The position numbers were made by a program, and so were the translations under genes. This document shows, in pieces, positions 7,823 through 16,817 of a DNA stretch of 64,000 nucleotides. Position 1 is the stretch's first letter, and each line of letters opens with the position of its first letter. Source of the DNA: Pseudomaricurvus hydrocarbonicus (GTDB taxonomy: Bacteria; Pseudomonadota; Gammaproteobacteria; Pseudomonadales; Cellvibrionaceae); NCBI RefSeq assembly GCF_011602365.1, contig NZ_JAAONZ010000015.1:97879-161878 (forward strand), given 5' to 3'. The notes under the pieces were generated by a model, which worked only from the letters and a program-made list of their open reading frames with translations, was not told the DNA's origin and ran no database searches.

Positions 7823-10372
7823 TTAGAAACGATAACCTACGGTCAGGGATGTCATGCGACCCATGCGGTTAACAATGGTTGGTTGCTGTTCTTGCGTCCA
7901 GAGATATGGGCGGAAGGAGGTGGTAGGCGTGTCATCATCCAGCAGGTTGGTGATAGTCAACTTGCCGTACCAGTGTTCAGCTTCCAGACCTGCGAGGAAA
8001 TTCACATCCCAGTGATCCTCTATCGAAAGGGTATTGACGGTATTGATGTAACGCTTGTCCCGCCATACTGCACTGAGGTCAGCATAGAGCTCAGCGCCAA
8101 AGGACAGTTGTTTGCTGTATCGGAAACCAGTATTGAAAGTATTGCGGTAATTGTTGACCATTTCCTTACCGGACAGGTCGCCATCAGACACCTGCAGGTT
8201 ATTCATGACCACGCAATCACCACCGGCGACATTGAAGCAATAGGGATAATTGGTTGCATTGAGACCCATTTCTTCATAGTCAACATAGCCAAAAGTCGCG
8301 CTCTGGAAGCCTTTCTTTACTTCGGTATCGTTAAACGTGTAAGCGGCTCTAAAGGTCCAGGCATCGCTGATCTGGAAAGCCGTTTCAATTTCGATACCTT
8401 TGATTTCCACTTCACCCAGGTTGGTTACAATTGCCGATGGAATAGTCGCCCCGGTGGTGTACTGGGAAAACTGGCGCAATTGCTGATCCTCCCAGTCGAT
8501 CTTGTAGGCAGCAATATTCATATAACCGCGACCATTGAGTACAGTGCGTTTGGCGCCGAACTCATAGGTAATGTTGGTCTCTGGTTCGTAGGTAAGTTCA
8601 GAGGCAATAGGGGTACCGCCGTTGATACCCCCGGATTTGGTGCCCTTGGCGATATTCAAATAAAAGGTGGTGAAGTCGTCGTACTCGTAGGTGGCAATCA
8701 GGCGTGGAGAAACCCAATCCCAGCTTCCTTCTTTCAGACCTTGTGCGCCGGTGAAGTGCAATACGTTATCGGCTTCTTTTTCTTCCTTGGTGTAGCGGGC
8801 TTCAATACCGACATTGAGCTTATCGGTGAAATCGTACGCCAGTGAGAAGAAAGCGGATTGGATTTTAGTGTTGTGGTTGGTCTGGGTAATTTTCTGCGGA
8901 TCACCATTAGCGTCAACGGAAAGAATGGATGAGGCAATAGTGGCTGCGTTGATATCGTCTCCGTAGACACTACCGCTGGCCGGGATGGCACTGGAAGTCA
9001 GCCACTGATCAAGCTCGATGTCAGCATACAGCAAGCCAGCGCTCCACTCCCAGGGGCCTGAGCCCGAGGACTGGATGCGCAGCTCCTGGCTGAACTCTTC
9101 CCGATCATCGTTGGGCTGGCCGCCGTAATTGTAGGCGTCTACGTTAAGGATATACGCACTGGCACCCCCCAGATTCAGGGTCGTGACGTAGTTAGGCATC
9201 AGTGTGGTGGGTGTCACAGGGCCAAAGCCGGTGTTCACTGCGATGACTGGAGCGAACACCATCGTTTGACCATTGTAGGCGTTGGCATAGCCTTGCAGTG
9301 AACGGGTTTCAGTCTCCGAGTTCGCCGTGATGGAACTGATGGTGAAATCGTCGTGATACCAATTAACGGACAGATTATAGCGGTCTGACTTGTTGGTCAC
9401 GCCGAAGGCTCCGTCCACAAAACCATCCGGATCTTCGGCTTCGATTTCACCGTAATAGGCAGTGGCGGGACCGGTCACGGCGGCCATGCCCAGAGGGGTC
9501 AGGGTATTTAAGCCGGGGGTATAGTGCAGGCCAGGAATCAGGAAGGGTGCGCCACCGGTGACGGCAGTATTGATTGCGGCTTCATGCTCGGCATTGGAGG
9601 TGATCTCATAGCCGGCATTGTGATGTTCCTGCATATCAATATGCGTGGCTGAAAAATCGAATTCCAGGCTGTCGATGGGAGTGAACACCACGCGTAAGCG
9701 TTGTGATTCATTATCGATGGCCCCCATATAGGTGTCGTCTTGCTTAAAGGTGGAGCCGGTTTCGGTATTTTCCAAATCGAGGCTAAACGCCAATGTTTTA
9801 TGTACGGGCACTTCTACTCGACCCTTGATGCCACGCTGGCCGTCGGTACCACCGGTAACTTCAACCTGCGCTTCGAATTCATCACCGGGTTTGGCGGTAA
9901 TGTAATTCATCGCTCCAGAGAAAGCGTTACGTCCATAGATCGCTGACTGCGGACCGCGCACGACCTCGACACGTTCCAGTCCCATCATGGGTATAAAGGA
10001 AGCCGCTCGGCCTGAGGCGTAGACGCCGTCAACAAATACAGCGACGTTGGTATCGTCACCGATCAAGCCGGGCTGGCTCATGCCACGGATACTGATATTA
10101 CCTGTGGCCATGGTGCCTGATGAATCGTAAACCAGCCCCGGAGATTTTCGAACAATGTCCCGCATGTCTTGCATGCCGGATCGTTCAATGTCCTTGGCTG
10201 TGAAGGCGTTAATGGCGAGAGGAATATCCTGCAGGGTTTCTTCCCGTTTCCGGGCGGTTACTATAACTTCTTCCAAGAGTGGCTGTGCCTGTTCAGAGGC
10301 TGCCCACACTGGTGGAGTGAGACTGCTAACCAATACTGCTATATACAATGGGTGCTGCTTGAATGTGGACAT
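7823..10372 (-). CDS. TonB-dependent outer-membrane receptor 1
   Basis: An 849-residue receptor. The Sec signal peptide ends near PPVWAASEQA. A TonB box lies in EEVIVTARKREETLQDIP; the plug domain has SIRGMSQPG and MGLERVEVVRGPQSAIYGRNAFSGAMNY; a long beta-barrel follows and ends in the aromatic residue of MTSLTVGYRF. This layout is typical of substrate-specific TonB receptors common in marine Gammaproteobacteria. No substrate is named by sequence, but its position between the SAM-cycle genes and ahcY/metK suggests it imports the compound this cluster handles (inference). It has its own 312-base upstream region after ahcY. Confidence 0.92.
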   Translation of the reverse strand: MSTFKQHPLYIAVLVSSLTPPVWAASEQAQPLLEEVIVTARKREETLQDIPLAINAFTAKDIERSGMQDMRDIVRKSPGLVYDSSGTMATGNISIRGMSQPGLIGDDTNVAVFVDGVYASGRAASFIPMMGLERVEVVRGPQSAIYGRNAFSGAMNYITAKPGDEFEAQVEVTGGTDGQRGIKGRVEVPVHKTLAFSLDLENTETGSTFKQDDTYMGAIDNESQRLRVVFTPIDSLEFDFSATHIDMQEHHNAGYEITSNAEHEAAINTAVTGGAPFLIPGLHYTPGLNTLTPLGMAAVTGPATAYYGEIEAEDPDGFVDGAFGVTNKSDRYNLSVNWYHDDFTISSITANSETETRSLQGYANAYNGQTMVFAPVIAVNTGFGPVTPTTLMPNYVTTLNLGGASAYILNVDAYNYGGQPNDDREEFSQELRIQSSGSGPWEWSAGLLYADIELDQWLTSSAIPASGSVYGDDINAATIASSILSVDANGDPQKITQTNHNTKIQSAFFSLAYDFTDKLNVGIEARYTKEEKEADNVLHFTGAQGLKEGSWDWVSPRLIATYEYDDFTTFYLNIAKGTKSGGINGGTPIASELTYEPETNITYEFGAKRTVLNGRGYMNIAAYKIDWEDQQLRQFSQYTTGATIPSAIVTNLGEVEIKGIEIETAFQISDAWTFRAAYTFNDTEVKKGFQSATFGYVDYEEMGLNATNYPYCFNVAGGDCVVMNNLQVSDGDLSGKEMVNNYRNTFNTGFRYSKQLSFGAELYADLSAVWRDKRYINTVNTLSIEDHWDVNFLAGLEAEHWYGKLTITNLLDDDTPTTSFRPYLWTQEQQPTIVNRMGRMTSLTVGYRF

Positions 10373-10684
10373 AAGTCCTCCAAAATTCGGGTTTTTTTAT
10401 TGAGTTCTCACCGAGCGTTTGGAAATTTGATCCTTAAATGATCCAGATCAATAAAGCTTCCGTACCAACTAGTTTATTTTTTACCCTGACCCCAAATTAC
10501 CAAGCTATAAAAGTACTATCAATATATCTTTATGGGCGTCAAGTGGTGAAAATTGAGAAATGTCAATTAACGTTAAATTCCTTTGCAGGCCAAGTACGGT
10601 GCTGGCTCCCGCGTTCCCATGTTGAGAATGCCTGCATCGGGGTGGTTTGGCCGGCCCTTAAGTGGACCAGTACTGAATGCAGTT
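10373..10684. other. intergenic region between ahcY and TonB receptor 1
   Basis: About 312 bases, AT-rich in the half near the receptor start, presumably holding the receptor promoter reading leftward. AGGACTT lies just before the receptor ATG on the minus strand. I see no convincing copy of the 24-base palindrome found before metK, no small gene and no clear rho-independent terminator for ahcY. Confidence 0.4.
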
Positions 10685-12067
10685 TTAGTACTTGTAGGCT
10701 TCTGGTTTAAAGGGCCCATTAACGTCCACATGGATATAATCTGCCTGATCCTTGGTCAGCTTGGTGATTATGCCGCCAAAACCTTCAACCATATCTTTAG
10801 CTACCTCTTCGTCCAGCTTCTTGGGTAATACCTTCACATAGAGGTTTTCAGTTTTCTGGGCTGCGGGAAGATCGGCAAACTTTTTCTCCCATAAATAGAT
10901 TTGAGCCAAAACCTGGTTGGCAAATGAACCGTCCATGATGCGCGACGGGTGGCCGGTGGCGTTACCGAGATTCACCAGGCGGCCTTCGGACAACAAAATC
11001 AGGTGGTCATCGGTGGCTTTGTTCCGGTAGATCTTGTGCACTTGAGGTTTGATTTCGTCCCACTCGTATTGGTCGCGCAAATAGGCGGTATCAATTTCAT
11101 TATCGAAGTGACCGATGTTACACACTACGGCTCCGCGTTTAAGGGTTGTCAGCATGGCGGCGTCACACACATTGATGTTGCCGGTGGTGGTAACCAACAG
11201 ATCCGTGGTGCCCAGCACGGCGATATTAATGTCGGCGACTTCACCGGTGTTGATGCCGTTGTTGTAGGGGGAGACTACCTCGTAGCCATCCATGCAGGCT
11301 TGCATGGCGCAGATAGGATCGATTTCGGTCACCTTGACAATCATGCCTTCCTGCCGCAGTGAAGCTGCAGAGCCCTTGCCTACATCGCCGTAACCAATCA
11401 CCAGCGCTTTCTTGCCGGACAACAGGTGGTCAGTGCCGCGTTTAATGGCGTCGTTCAATGAGTGGCGGCAGCCGTACTTATTGTCATTTTTGGACTTGGT
11501 GACGGCGTCGTTGACATTGATGGCCGGAACTTTCAGTTCGCCCTTTTCCAGCATCTCCAGCAAGCGATGGACGCCAGTGGTGGTTTCTTCACTGATACCG
11601 TGAATGCGATCAAGCAGCTGCGGGTATTTTTCGTGGCACAGTTGGGTCAGATCGCCGCCGTCATCCAGAATCATATTGGCGTTCCACAGCTCGCTGCCGT
11701 TTTTTTCCGACAACAGTGTTTGTTCAATGCACCACCAGAACTCGTCTTCGGTTTGACCTTTCCAGGCAAATACGGGAATACCGGCGGCAGCCATGGCGGC
11801 GGCAGCGTGATCCTGGGTGGAAAAGATATTGCACGATGACCAGCGCACTTCGGCGCCCAACTCTACCAGCGTTTCGATCAGCACGGCGGTTTGAATGGTC
11901 ATGTGAATACAGCCCATGATCTTCGCTCCAGCCAAAGGCTGATCGGCCTTGTACTTGCGACGCAGGGCCATCAGGGCCGGCATTTCGCCTTCGGCAATGG
12001 TGATTTCCTTGCGGCCCCATTCGGCCAGTGACATGTTAGCGACCTTGTTATCGGTAAAACTGCTCAT
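10685..12067 (-). CDS. ahcY: S-adenosylhomocysteine hydrolase
   Basis: A 460-residue cytosolic NAD-dependent enzyme that splits SAH into adenosine and homocysteine. The NAD site is [29 protein letters not shown] near the N-terminus and the C-terminal [13 protein letters not shown] are family signatures. ATG 12067 has AGGAGTTATT immediately before it; upstream in-frame starts lack a ribosome site. It lies 92 bases after metK on the same strand and is very likely cotranscribed with it. Together with metK, the core MetE and adenosine kinase it forms a complete SAM regeneration set. Confidence 0.97.
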   Translation of the reverse strand: MSSFTDNKVANMSLAEWGRKEITIAEGEMPALMALRRKYKADQPLAGAKIMGCIHMTIQTAVLIETLVELGAEVRWSSCNIFSTQDHAAAAMAAAGIPVFAWKGQTEDEFWWCIEQTLLSEKNGSELWNANMILDDGGDLTQLCHEKYPQLLDRIHGISEETTTGVHRLLEMLEKGELKVPAINVNDAVTKSKNDNKYGCRHSLNDAIKRGTDHLLSGKKALVIGYGDVGKGSAASLRQEGMIVKVTEIDPICAMQACMDGYEVVSPYNNGINTGEVADINIAVLGTTDLLVTTTGNINVCDAAMLTTLKRGAVVCNIGHFDNEIDTAYLRDQYEWDEIKPQVHKIYRNKATDDHLILLSEGRLVNLGNATGHPSRIMDGSFANQVLAQIYLWEKKFADLPAAQKTENLYVKVLPKKLDEEVAKDMVEGFGGIITKLTKDQADYIHVDVNGPFKPEAYKY

Positions 12068-12159
12068 AATAACTCCTAAAGATACAGGCGCCGGGCGGGG
12101 CTGGAAGCCTCGCACTACGGCATTGGGTTGATGTAAAAAATGTAGGGGTCTGGTGTGTT

Positions 12160-13377
12160 TTAACGGCCAATGGCAATTTTTAATGCATCCACCTTGTCTG
12201 TTTTTTCCCAGGTAAAAGCCGTAAAAGTGTCGGATTTCTGTTCGCCATTTTCTTCCCAGGTGTAGGTGTGCTCGAAGGGTTCGCGACCGAAGTGTCCATA
12301 GGACGCGGTCAGCTGGTACATGGGGTGTTGCAGATCCAGCACCCGAGTAATGGCGTAGGGACGCAGGTCGAAGACTTCGCGAATCGCGTCAATTAATTGC
12401 TGATCGGTCACTTTGCCAGTACCAAAGGTATTAACAGAAATGGAAGTGGGTTCTGCCACGCCAATGGCATAAGACACCTGGATTTCACAGCGGTCGGCCA
12501 AACCTGCCGCCACCACGTTTTTCGCTACATAGCGTCCGGCATAAGCCGCAGAACGATCCACTTTAGAAGGATCCTTGCCGGAAAACGCGCCGCCACCATG
12601 ACGAGCCATGCCGCCGTAGGTGTCGACGATGATTTTACGGCCGGTGACACCGGCATCACCAACGGGGCCGCCAATCACAAAGTTCCCGGTAGGGTTGATA
12701 TGGTACTGAGTGTGTTCGTGCAGCAGCTCGGCTGGCAGTACTTCCAGAATGATGTTTTCCATCACCGCCTTTTTCAATTCTTGCTGAGAAATGCCCGGAT
12801 TATGTTGTGTGGACAGCACTACAGCGTCGATTGCGGCCGGCTTGCCATTGTCGTCATAGCGGATGGTGACCTGGCTTTTGGCGTCCGGTCGCAGCCAGTT
12901 CAGGATGCCGTTCTTACGCAGGTAGGCTTGCCGCTCTACCAGGCGGTGTGAGTAATACACAGGAGCGGGCATTAACGATGGGGTTTCATTGGTCGCGTAG
13001 CCGAACATCAGGCCCTGATCGCCAGCGCCCTGATCTTCGGGCTTCAAGCGATCCACTCCCTGGTTGATGTCGACCGACTGTTTGCCAATGGCATTGAGGA
13101 CAGCGCAGGTGGCGCCGTCGTAACCCACATCAGAATTGTTGTAGCCAATGCCGGTAATGACGTCACGGATAATATCTTCCAAATCGACGTAGCAACTGGT
13201 CGTGACTTCTCCGGCAACCATCGCCATACCGGTCTTAACCAGAGTTTCTACCGCAACACGGGCCTGGCGGTCGCGGGCGATGATGGCATCCAGTACGGCA
13301 TCAGAAATCTGGTCGGCCATTTTATCAGGGTGACCTTCGGACACGGACTCCGAAGTAAAAATTGAATATTCAGACAT
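12160..13377 (-). CDS. metK: S-adenosylmethionine synthetase
   Basis: A 405-residue enzyme making SAM from methionine and ATP. Family motifs are intact: [20 protein letters not shown] at the N-terminus, [12 protein letters not shown] near residue 117, and [19 protein letters not shown] near residue 265. It is slightly longer than the usual 384-395 residues. It is the first gene of a minus-strand metK-ahcY unit whose promoter region, shared divergently with the RCCR-like gene at 13647, contains the 24-base palindrome at 13461-13484. That arrangement ties SAM supply to the pigment-like genes. Confidence 0.97.
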   Translation of the reverse strand: MSEYSIFTSESVSEGHPDKMADQISDAVLDAIIARDRQARVAVETLVKTGMAMVAGEVTTSCYVDLEDIIRDVITGIGYNNSDVGYDGATCAVLNAIGKQSVDINQGVDRLKPEDQGAGDQGLMFGYATNETPSLMPAPVYYSHRLVERQAYLRKNGILNWLRPDAKSQVTIRYDDNGKPAAIDAVVLSTQHNPGISQQELKKAVMENIILEVLPAELLHEHTQYHINPTGNFVIGGPVGDAGVTGRKIIVDTYGGMARHGGGAFSGKDPSKVDRSAAYAGRYVAKNVVAAGLADRCEIQVSYAIGVAEPTSISVNTFGTGKVTDQQLIDAIREVFDLRPYAITRVLDLQHPMYQLTASYGHFGREPFEHTYTWEENGEQKSDTFTAFTWEKTDKVDALKIAIGR

Positions 13378-13460
13378 AGTTATCTTCTACCTTGTTAGGG
13401 GAAACGGGGGCTGTGGCAGACGCGCTGTCACCAGCTTGAGTTCAGTCTACCCATCTGGAT

Positions 13461-13484
13461 CTATATCAAAATATTTTGATATAG
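13461..13484. promoter_or_regulatory. perfect 24-bp palindrome, candidate operator (copy 2)
   Basis: CTATATCAAAAT and its exact reverse complement ATTTTGATATAG are joined without a spacer; symmetry extends two more bases on each side (13459-13486). It sits in the 269-base divergent region between metK and the RCCR-like gene and is nearly identical to 92-115. This is the strongest regulatory signal in the window and suggests a common dimeric regulator for the SAM-cycle and pigment-like operons. MetJ boxes (AGACGTCT repeats) look different. Confidence 0.75.
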
Positions 13485-13646
13485 ATTTTTTTGAGAATTC
13501 TCAAATTTACTTCTTTGCCAGCTTTTTCTTTTTATTGGTTCATTTTTAAAGCGACAATGGAGTCATCGGGTTTTTGCGGATTATCAATGTTTGCAAACAG
13601 CAATCGCCGCATCATGGCAACCATCAACATAAAAGGACAATTTCCC

Positions 13647-14393
13647 ATGAGTGAGTTATCCCTGCCTCGACAACTTTGGGGTGAAACCCTGGACAAGCTG
13701 GTCAACGGTCTGCAACTGACAGAAGTGTTGGGCGATGACGGTGGTTCTTATATGTCATTGCAAAGCCAGGCACCGTTTGCCAATGGCGAAGTAGGCAATG
13801 TGCGTGTTTTCAAAGGAGATCACATACATCAGGTGGTGACCTGCTCCTTGGTGGTGCCGGCTATTCATCTGGATTCGCACATGTTATTTGCGTTTATGCC
13901 GCCTGAGAGTCCGGTACCACATTTCACCCTGGACTCTGTCAGCGGTGGAGAGCACTTTGCTTTCCATTTGGACCTGATTCCGCGTGTCGACCTGGGAGCG
14001 CACCTGGACTATATGGACGCGGTGTTTACGCCCTTGACTGAGCTGTTGCAGACGGGACGCGCCGTAGAAGGGCTATCACCGGCTCAATTGGATCCCCGCC
14101 AGTACGCGGTGATGTCGCCGTGGATGTTCGTGTCTCGTGCAACCGCCGATGCATTCCAGCAAATTCACAATATCGTCGATGGATACCTGGATCACTGGCT
14201 TACGCTGGTAGGTCAGGGCGTGTCGCCCGCTGCGTTGGGCGGTGCAGATGCCCAGCAGCTGGCCGAGCGCGACCAGCGCAACAAAGCCATCATTTTTGAT
14301 CCCAATGTGGATAAGGTCTGGAATCAGATACAAGGCTTGATTGGCGAGCAGGCGTGTCTGGAGTTGCGCACTCTGTTGAAAGCAAGCAGTTGA
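13647..14393 (+). CDS. red chlorophyll catabolite reductase (RCCR)-like protein 1
   Basis: A 248-residue soluble protein. Three blocks follow plant RCCR order: PHFTLDSVSGG then HLDLIPRVDLGAHLDYMDAVF at residues 91-127 (plants: PHLLMEFI... LDLLPRKDL..HPDYIEKYY), YAVMSPWMFVSRATADAF at residues 153-170 (plants: RPYLSPSLFVRSAF), and a C-terminal IIFDPNVDKVW followed by IGEQACLELR (plants: SIE.DL..NLPR.FG.E.A.R). RCCR belongs to the ferredoxin-dependent bilin reductase fold and reduces the ring-opened chlorophyll product. The Asp near residue 218 is kept; the acidic residue of the first block is Asp instead of Glu. AAGGA precedes ATG 13647. It is the first gene of an operon running to 21733. The plant motifs are recalled from memory; the match is distant but consistent along the chain. 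Confidence 0.72.
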   Translation: MSELSLPRQLWGETLDKLVNGLQLTEVLGDDGGSYMSLQSQAPFANGEVGNVRVFKGDHIHQVVTCSLVVPAIHLDSHMLFAFMPPESPVPHFTLDSVSGGEHFAFHLDLIPRVDLGAHLDYMDAVFTPLTELLQTGRAVEGLSPAQLDPRQYAVMSPWMFVSRATADAFQQIHNIVDGYLDHWLTLVGQGVSPAALGGADAQQLAERDQRNKAIIFDPNVDKVWNQIQGLIGEQACLELRTLLKASS

Positions 14394-14466
14394 TTTCCAC
14401 CCATTGGGGTTCGGGCCTGCATCGACTGGATGTCAGGCACAGTGTGATAAATACGGGATGTCTATT

Positions 14467-15735
14467 ATGAAGCTGACTGGTGAATACCTGGTTGAAAATA
14501 TGGAGCCGATGGCTCGCAGCCGGGCTGAAGTGGTTGAATCAGTGTTGCCCATTGTGCGTGAAATGGCGAGGGAAGTTGATGAAAAGGCCGCGTTTCATAT
14601 GCCTCACGTCAAAACCTTCAGTGATTCAGGCCTGCTGGGACTTATTATTCCGCAGCAGTACGGTGGCCTGGGAGGGGACTTAAAGGATTTGTCGGCTGCC
14701 TGTTTTGCGTTGGGAACGGCTTGTCCGTCTACTGCATTGGCTTTTTTCTTTCATTGCAGTGCAGCATCACGAGGCTTGCTTGCCATGGAGGCGCTGGAAG
14801 AAGGATTGTTCAGTGAGGAAGAAGCGCCGATAGTACGGCGTTTTGCTGAGCAGGTGCTCTATGGCATGGGCCGTGATGGTTTGTGGTTTGCAAATTTCGC
14901 TTCCGAGTCGGTGAAGTCTGAACAGGCCGCCGTCACCATCAGTACTACCGCCAAAAAAGTGGAAGGCGGATACCTGCTCAATGGGGTGAAAAGCTTTGGC
15001 ACCGGCACGGGGGTGGCGGACCGCTATCTGGTCACCGCCAGTCTGGAGGGCTATGACACGGCGGAAGGACTGTGCACGTTTTTTGTTGACCGTGAAGGTG
15101 ATGGGGTGAATTCAAGAGCGCCCTGGAATGCCATGGGCATGCGCGGCTCAAGCTCCAATGGCATTGTACTGGAAAATTATTTTGTTCCGGACGACAAGGC
15201 ATTGGCCATTCCCGGGGCTTTCACGCGCTGTATGCAAATGAGTCGAGGCAGTTTTGTGGGTAACCAAATGGCGGCCATCTGTGGTTATGCCGGGGCCGCT
15301 TTCAGCGCCTACCGCCATGCCCTTGATTCTCTCACCAGTAAGAAATTTGCTGACACCGGCAAGCCAATCGGTTCGGCACCTTTCCAGCAGGAATTGATTG
15401 GCAAAATGATGGTGGATCTTGAAACAGCGCTACTCTGGTTGCGCCGTCAACTGGAACTGGAAACCAGTGAGCCACCCTTGCTGCCCAAGCATGATGTCGT
15501 GAAACAATGGCGTTTGTGTAAAGGGGTCGTGGCCGAGGCGGGGTTCAGTGTTGCGGTTAACGCGCTAAAAGCCAGCGGTACCTCCGGCACCATGGGCGAT
15601 CCTGCACGCTACCTGCGCGAGTTGGCCATGGGCATAGTGCAGGCCTTCCCGGCAGAACGAGGACGCTTAATGGCGGCACAAATGGAAGTCGAAGGTAGTG
15701 AGCAGAGTCAGTTTGGGGTGGGTAATAGAGAATAA
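14467..15735 (+). CDS. acyl-CoA-dehydrogenase-fold flavoprotein, possibly a monooxygenase or oxidase
   Basis: About 422 residues with the three ACAD domains: helical N-terminus, FAD beta domain (GGYLLNGVKSFGTGTGVADRYLV) and helical C-terminal domain. The C-terminal segment where true dehydrogenases show IYEGTSEIQR reads MGIVQAFPAERGR after RYLRELA, so the catalytic Glu appears missing. That pattern is seen in ACAD-fold monooxygenases and oxidases (DszC/HpaH-like, group D). Directly downstream of the RCCR-like gene (73-base gap), it is a candidate flavin-dependent oxygenase for a tetrapyrrole-type substrate (inference). The start is ATG 14467 with GGGA upstream; ATG 14458 is an alternative. 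Confidence 0.8.
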   Translation: MKLTGEYLVENMEPMARSRAEVVESVLPIVREMAREVDEKAAFHMPHVKTFSDSGLLGLIIPQQYGGLGGDLKDLSAACFALGTACPSTALAFFFHCSAASRGLLAMEALEEGLFSEEEAPIVRRFAEQVLYGMGRDGLWFANFASESVKSEQAAVTISTTAKKVEGGYLLNGVKSFGTGTGVADRYLVTASLEGYDTAEGLCTFFVDREGDGVNSRAPWNAMGMRGSSSNGIVLENYFVPDDKALAIPGAFTRCMQMSRGSFVGNQMAAICGYAGAAFSAYRHALDSLTSKKFADTGKPIGSAPFQQELIGKMMVDLETALLWLRRQLELETSEPPLLPKHDVVKQWRLCKGVVAEAGFSVAVNALKASGTSGTMGDPARYLRELAMGIVQAFPAERGRLMAAQMEVEGSEQSQFGVGNRE

Positions 15736-15799
15736 TTCACTCATCGAGAGTGATAAATAATAAATCAATATTTTTTCTGTTTTTGAATGGGATGGTCTT

Positions 15800-15816
15800 A
15801 ACCTGTGGCACAGGTT
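15800..15816. promoter_or_regulatory. 17-base palindrome upstream of maleate-isomerase-like gene
   Basis: AACCTGTG, a central G, then CACAGGTT form a perfect interrupted palindrome 34 bases before the start at 15850, within a 114-base gap that is otherwise AT-rich. It could be an operator for an internal promoter of the operon or a small mRNA hairpin. It is the only copy I saw. Confidence 0.35.
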
Positions 15817-15849
15817 TGAAGGCTATGGCGTTACCTTTAGGAGTCAAAA

Positions 15850-16683
15850 ATGACGTTTCCAGAAAATTTTGACCTGAGTCGTACCCGCGATCGAGATCAA
15901 AAAACCAACGGGCATCAGGATAATTATATCGGTCATCGCGGTAAAATCGGTGTCATCATCCCTTCGACGAATACTTCAGTTGAGTACGATTGCCAACGTA
16001 TTATTCCTCGTGGCGTCAGCTGGCATTTTTCGCGTTTCATGATTGAGCATGCAGACCTCAGTGATGACGATAATTTTATGCGGTTTTTGGAAATGCTACG
16101 ACAGACCATTGGTGATTCCATCGCGTCACTTAAAACCTGTAAGCCGGATCACGTGATGATGGGCATGTCTGCGGAAACCTTCTGGGGCGGCATTAAGGGT
16201 AATGATGGTTTTGTCGATCGTATCCAGGAAATGGTCGGCGAAGATACCGGCCTGACCACCGGTGCCAATGCGGTGATTGCCGCTCTGGAAGCGCTCGGAG
16301 TATCAGGCAATACCAACAAGCGTATTTCGGTGTTGACGCCTTATCAGCCGATTGGCGATAAAAATGTGCGCTTGTTTTTTGAAGACTCGGGCTATGAGAT
16401 ACACCGAGTGCATGGGCTTAAGTGCGAAAATGCCCACGACGCTATTGCCCTGGTCTCTGAGCATCAGGTGTTGGATTTAATTCACGAGCTGGATGCCGAC
16501 AATGTGGACGCCATCGTGCAGGTGGGCACCAATCTTTCTACCGCCGGTATTTTTCCAGTGGTGGAGAAAATGCTGCAAAAGCCAGTGCTGCCTATCAATG
16601 TGGCTACTGTCTGGCATGCGCTTAGGTCCTGTGGCGTTAAAGATCAATATGACAATATGGGTCGGTTATTCGAAGAAAACTGA
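15850..16683 (+). CDS. Asp/Glu racemase / maleate isomerase superfamily protein 1
   Basis: A 277-residue protein with the two-domain fold shared by maleate cis-trans isomerase, arylmalonate decarboxylase and amino-acid racemases: KIGVIIPSTNTSVEYD at the N-terminus and VGTNLSTAGIFPVVEKML in the second domain. Active members use a Cys in each half. Here the first is Met106 (GMSAETFWGG) and the second aligns with Gly226 (VGTNLST). Either catalysis is different or the fold binds a ligand. A paralogue lies at 18056, with an MFS gene between. GGAG lies just before the start ATG. A role on maleate- or maleamate-like fragments is possible but inferred only from the family. Confidence 0.78.
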   Translation: MTFPENFDLSRTRDRDQKTNGHQDNYIGHRGKIGVIIPSTNTSVEYDCQRIIPRGVSWHFSRFMIEHADLSDDDNFMRFLEMLRQTIGDSIASLKTCKPDHVMMGMSAETFWGGIKGNDGFVDRIQEMVGEDTGLTTGANAVIAALEALGVSGNTNKRISVLTPYQPIGDKNVRLFFEDSGYEIHRVHGLKCENAHDAIALVSEHQVLDLIHELDADNVDAIVQVGTNLSTAGIFPVVEKMLQKPVLPINVATVWHALRSCGVKDQYDNMGRLFEEN

Positions 16684-16817
16684 TCAGTATCGAATCTTTT
16701 TTAGTAAAGAGCAAGGCAATACCTTGGCGCCGGGCAAGAGTGGATAACCTCTCTCTTGACAGCGAGCTCGGACCGGCTGCTTAAGCAGACCCAATACTGG
16801 ATACGTTGGAACAGTGT

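Noticed and set aside
7883..8845. A 320-codon open frame opposite TonB receptor 1
   Set aside because: It is antisense to a strongly supported receptor gene, and its composition follows the shadow of that gene.
12068..12159. Possible SAH riboswitch before ahcY
   Set aside because: The metK-ahcY gap is only 92 bases. A GC-rich hairpin exists, but the conserved SAH-riboswitch core was not found by eye.
13378..13646. SAM riboswitch or MetJ boxes before metK
   Set aside because: No SAM-I/II/IV-like core and no AGACGTCT-type repeats; the palindrome is of a different kind.
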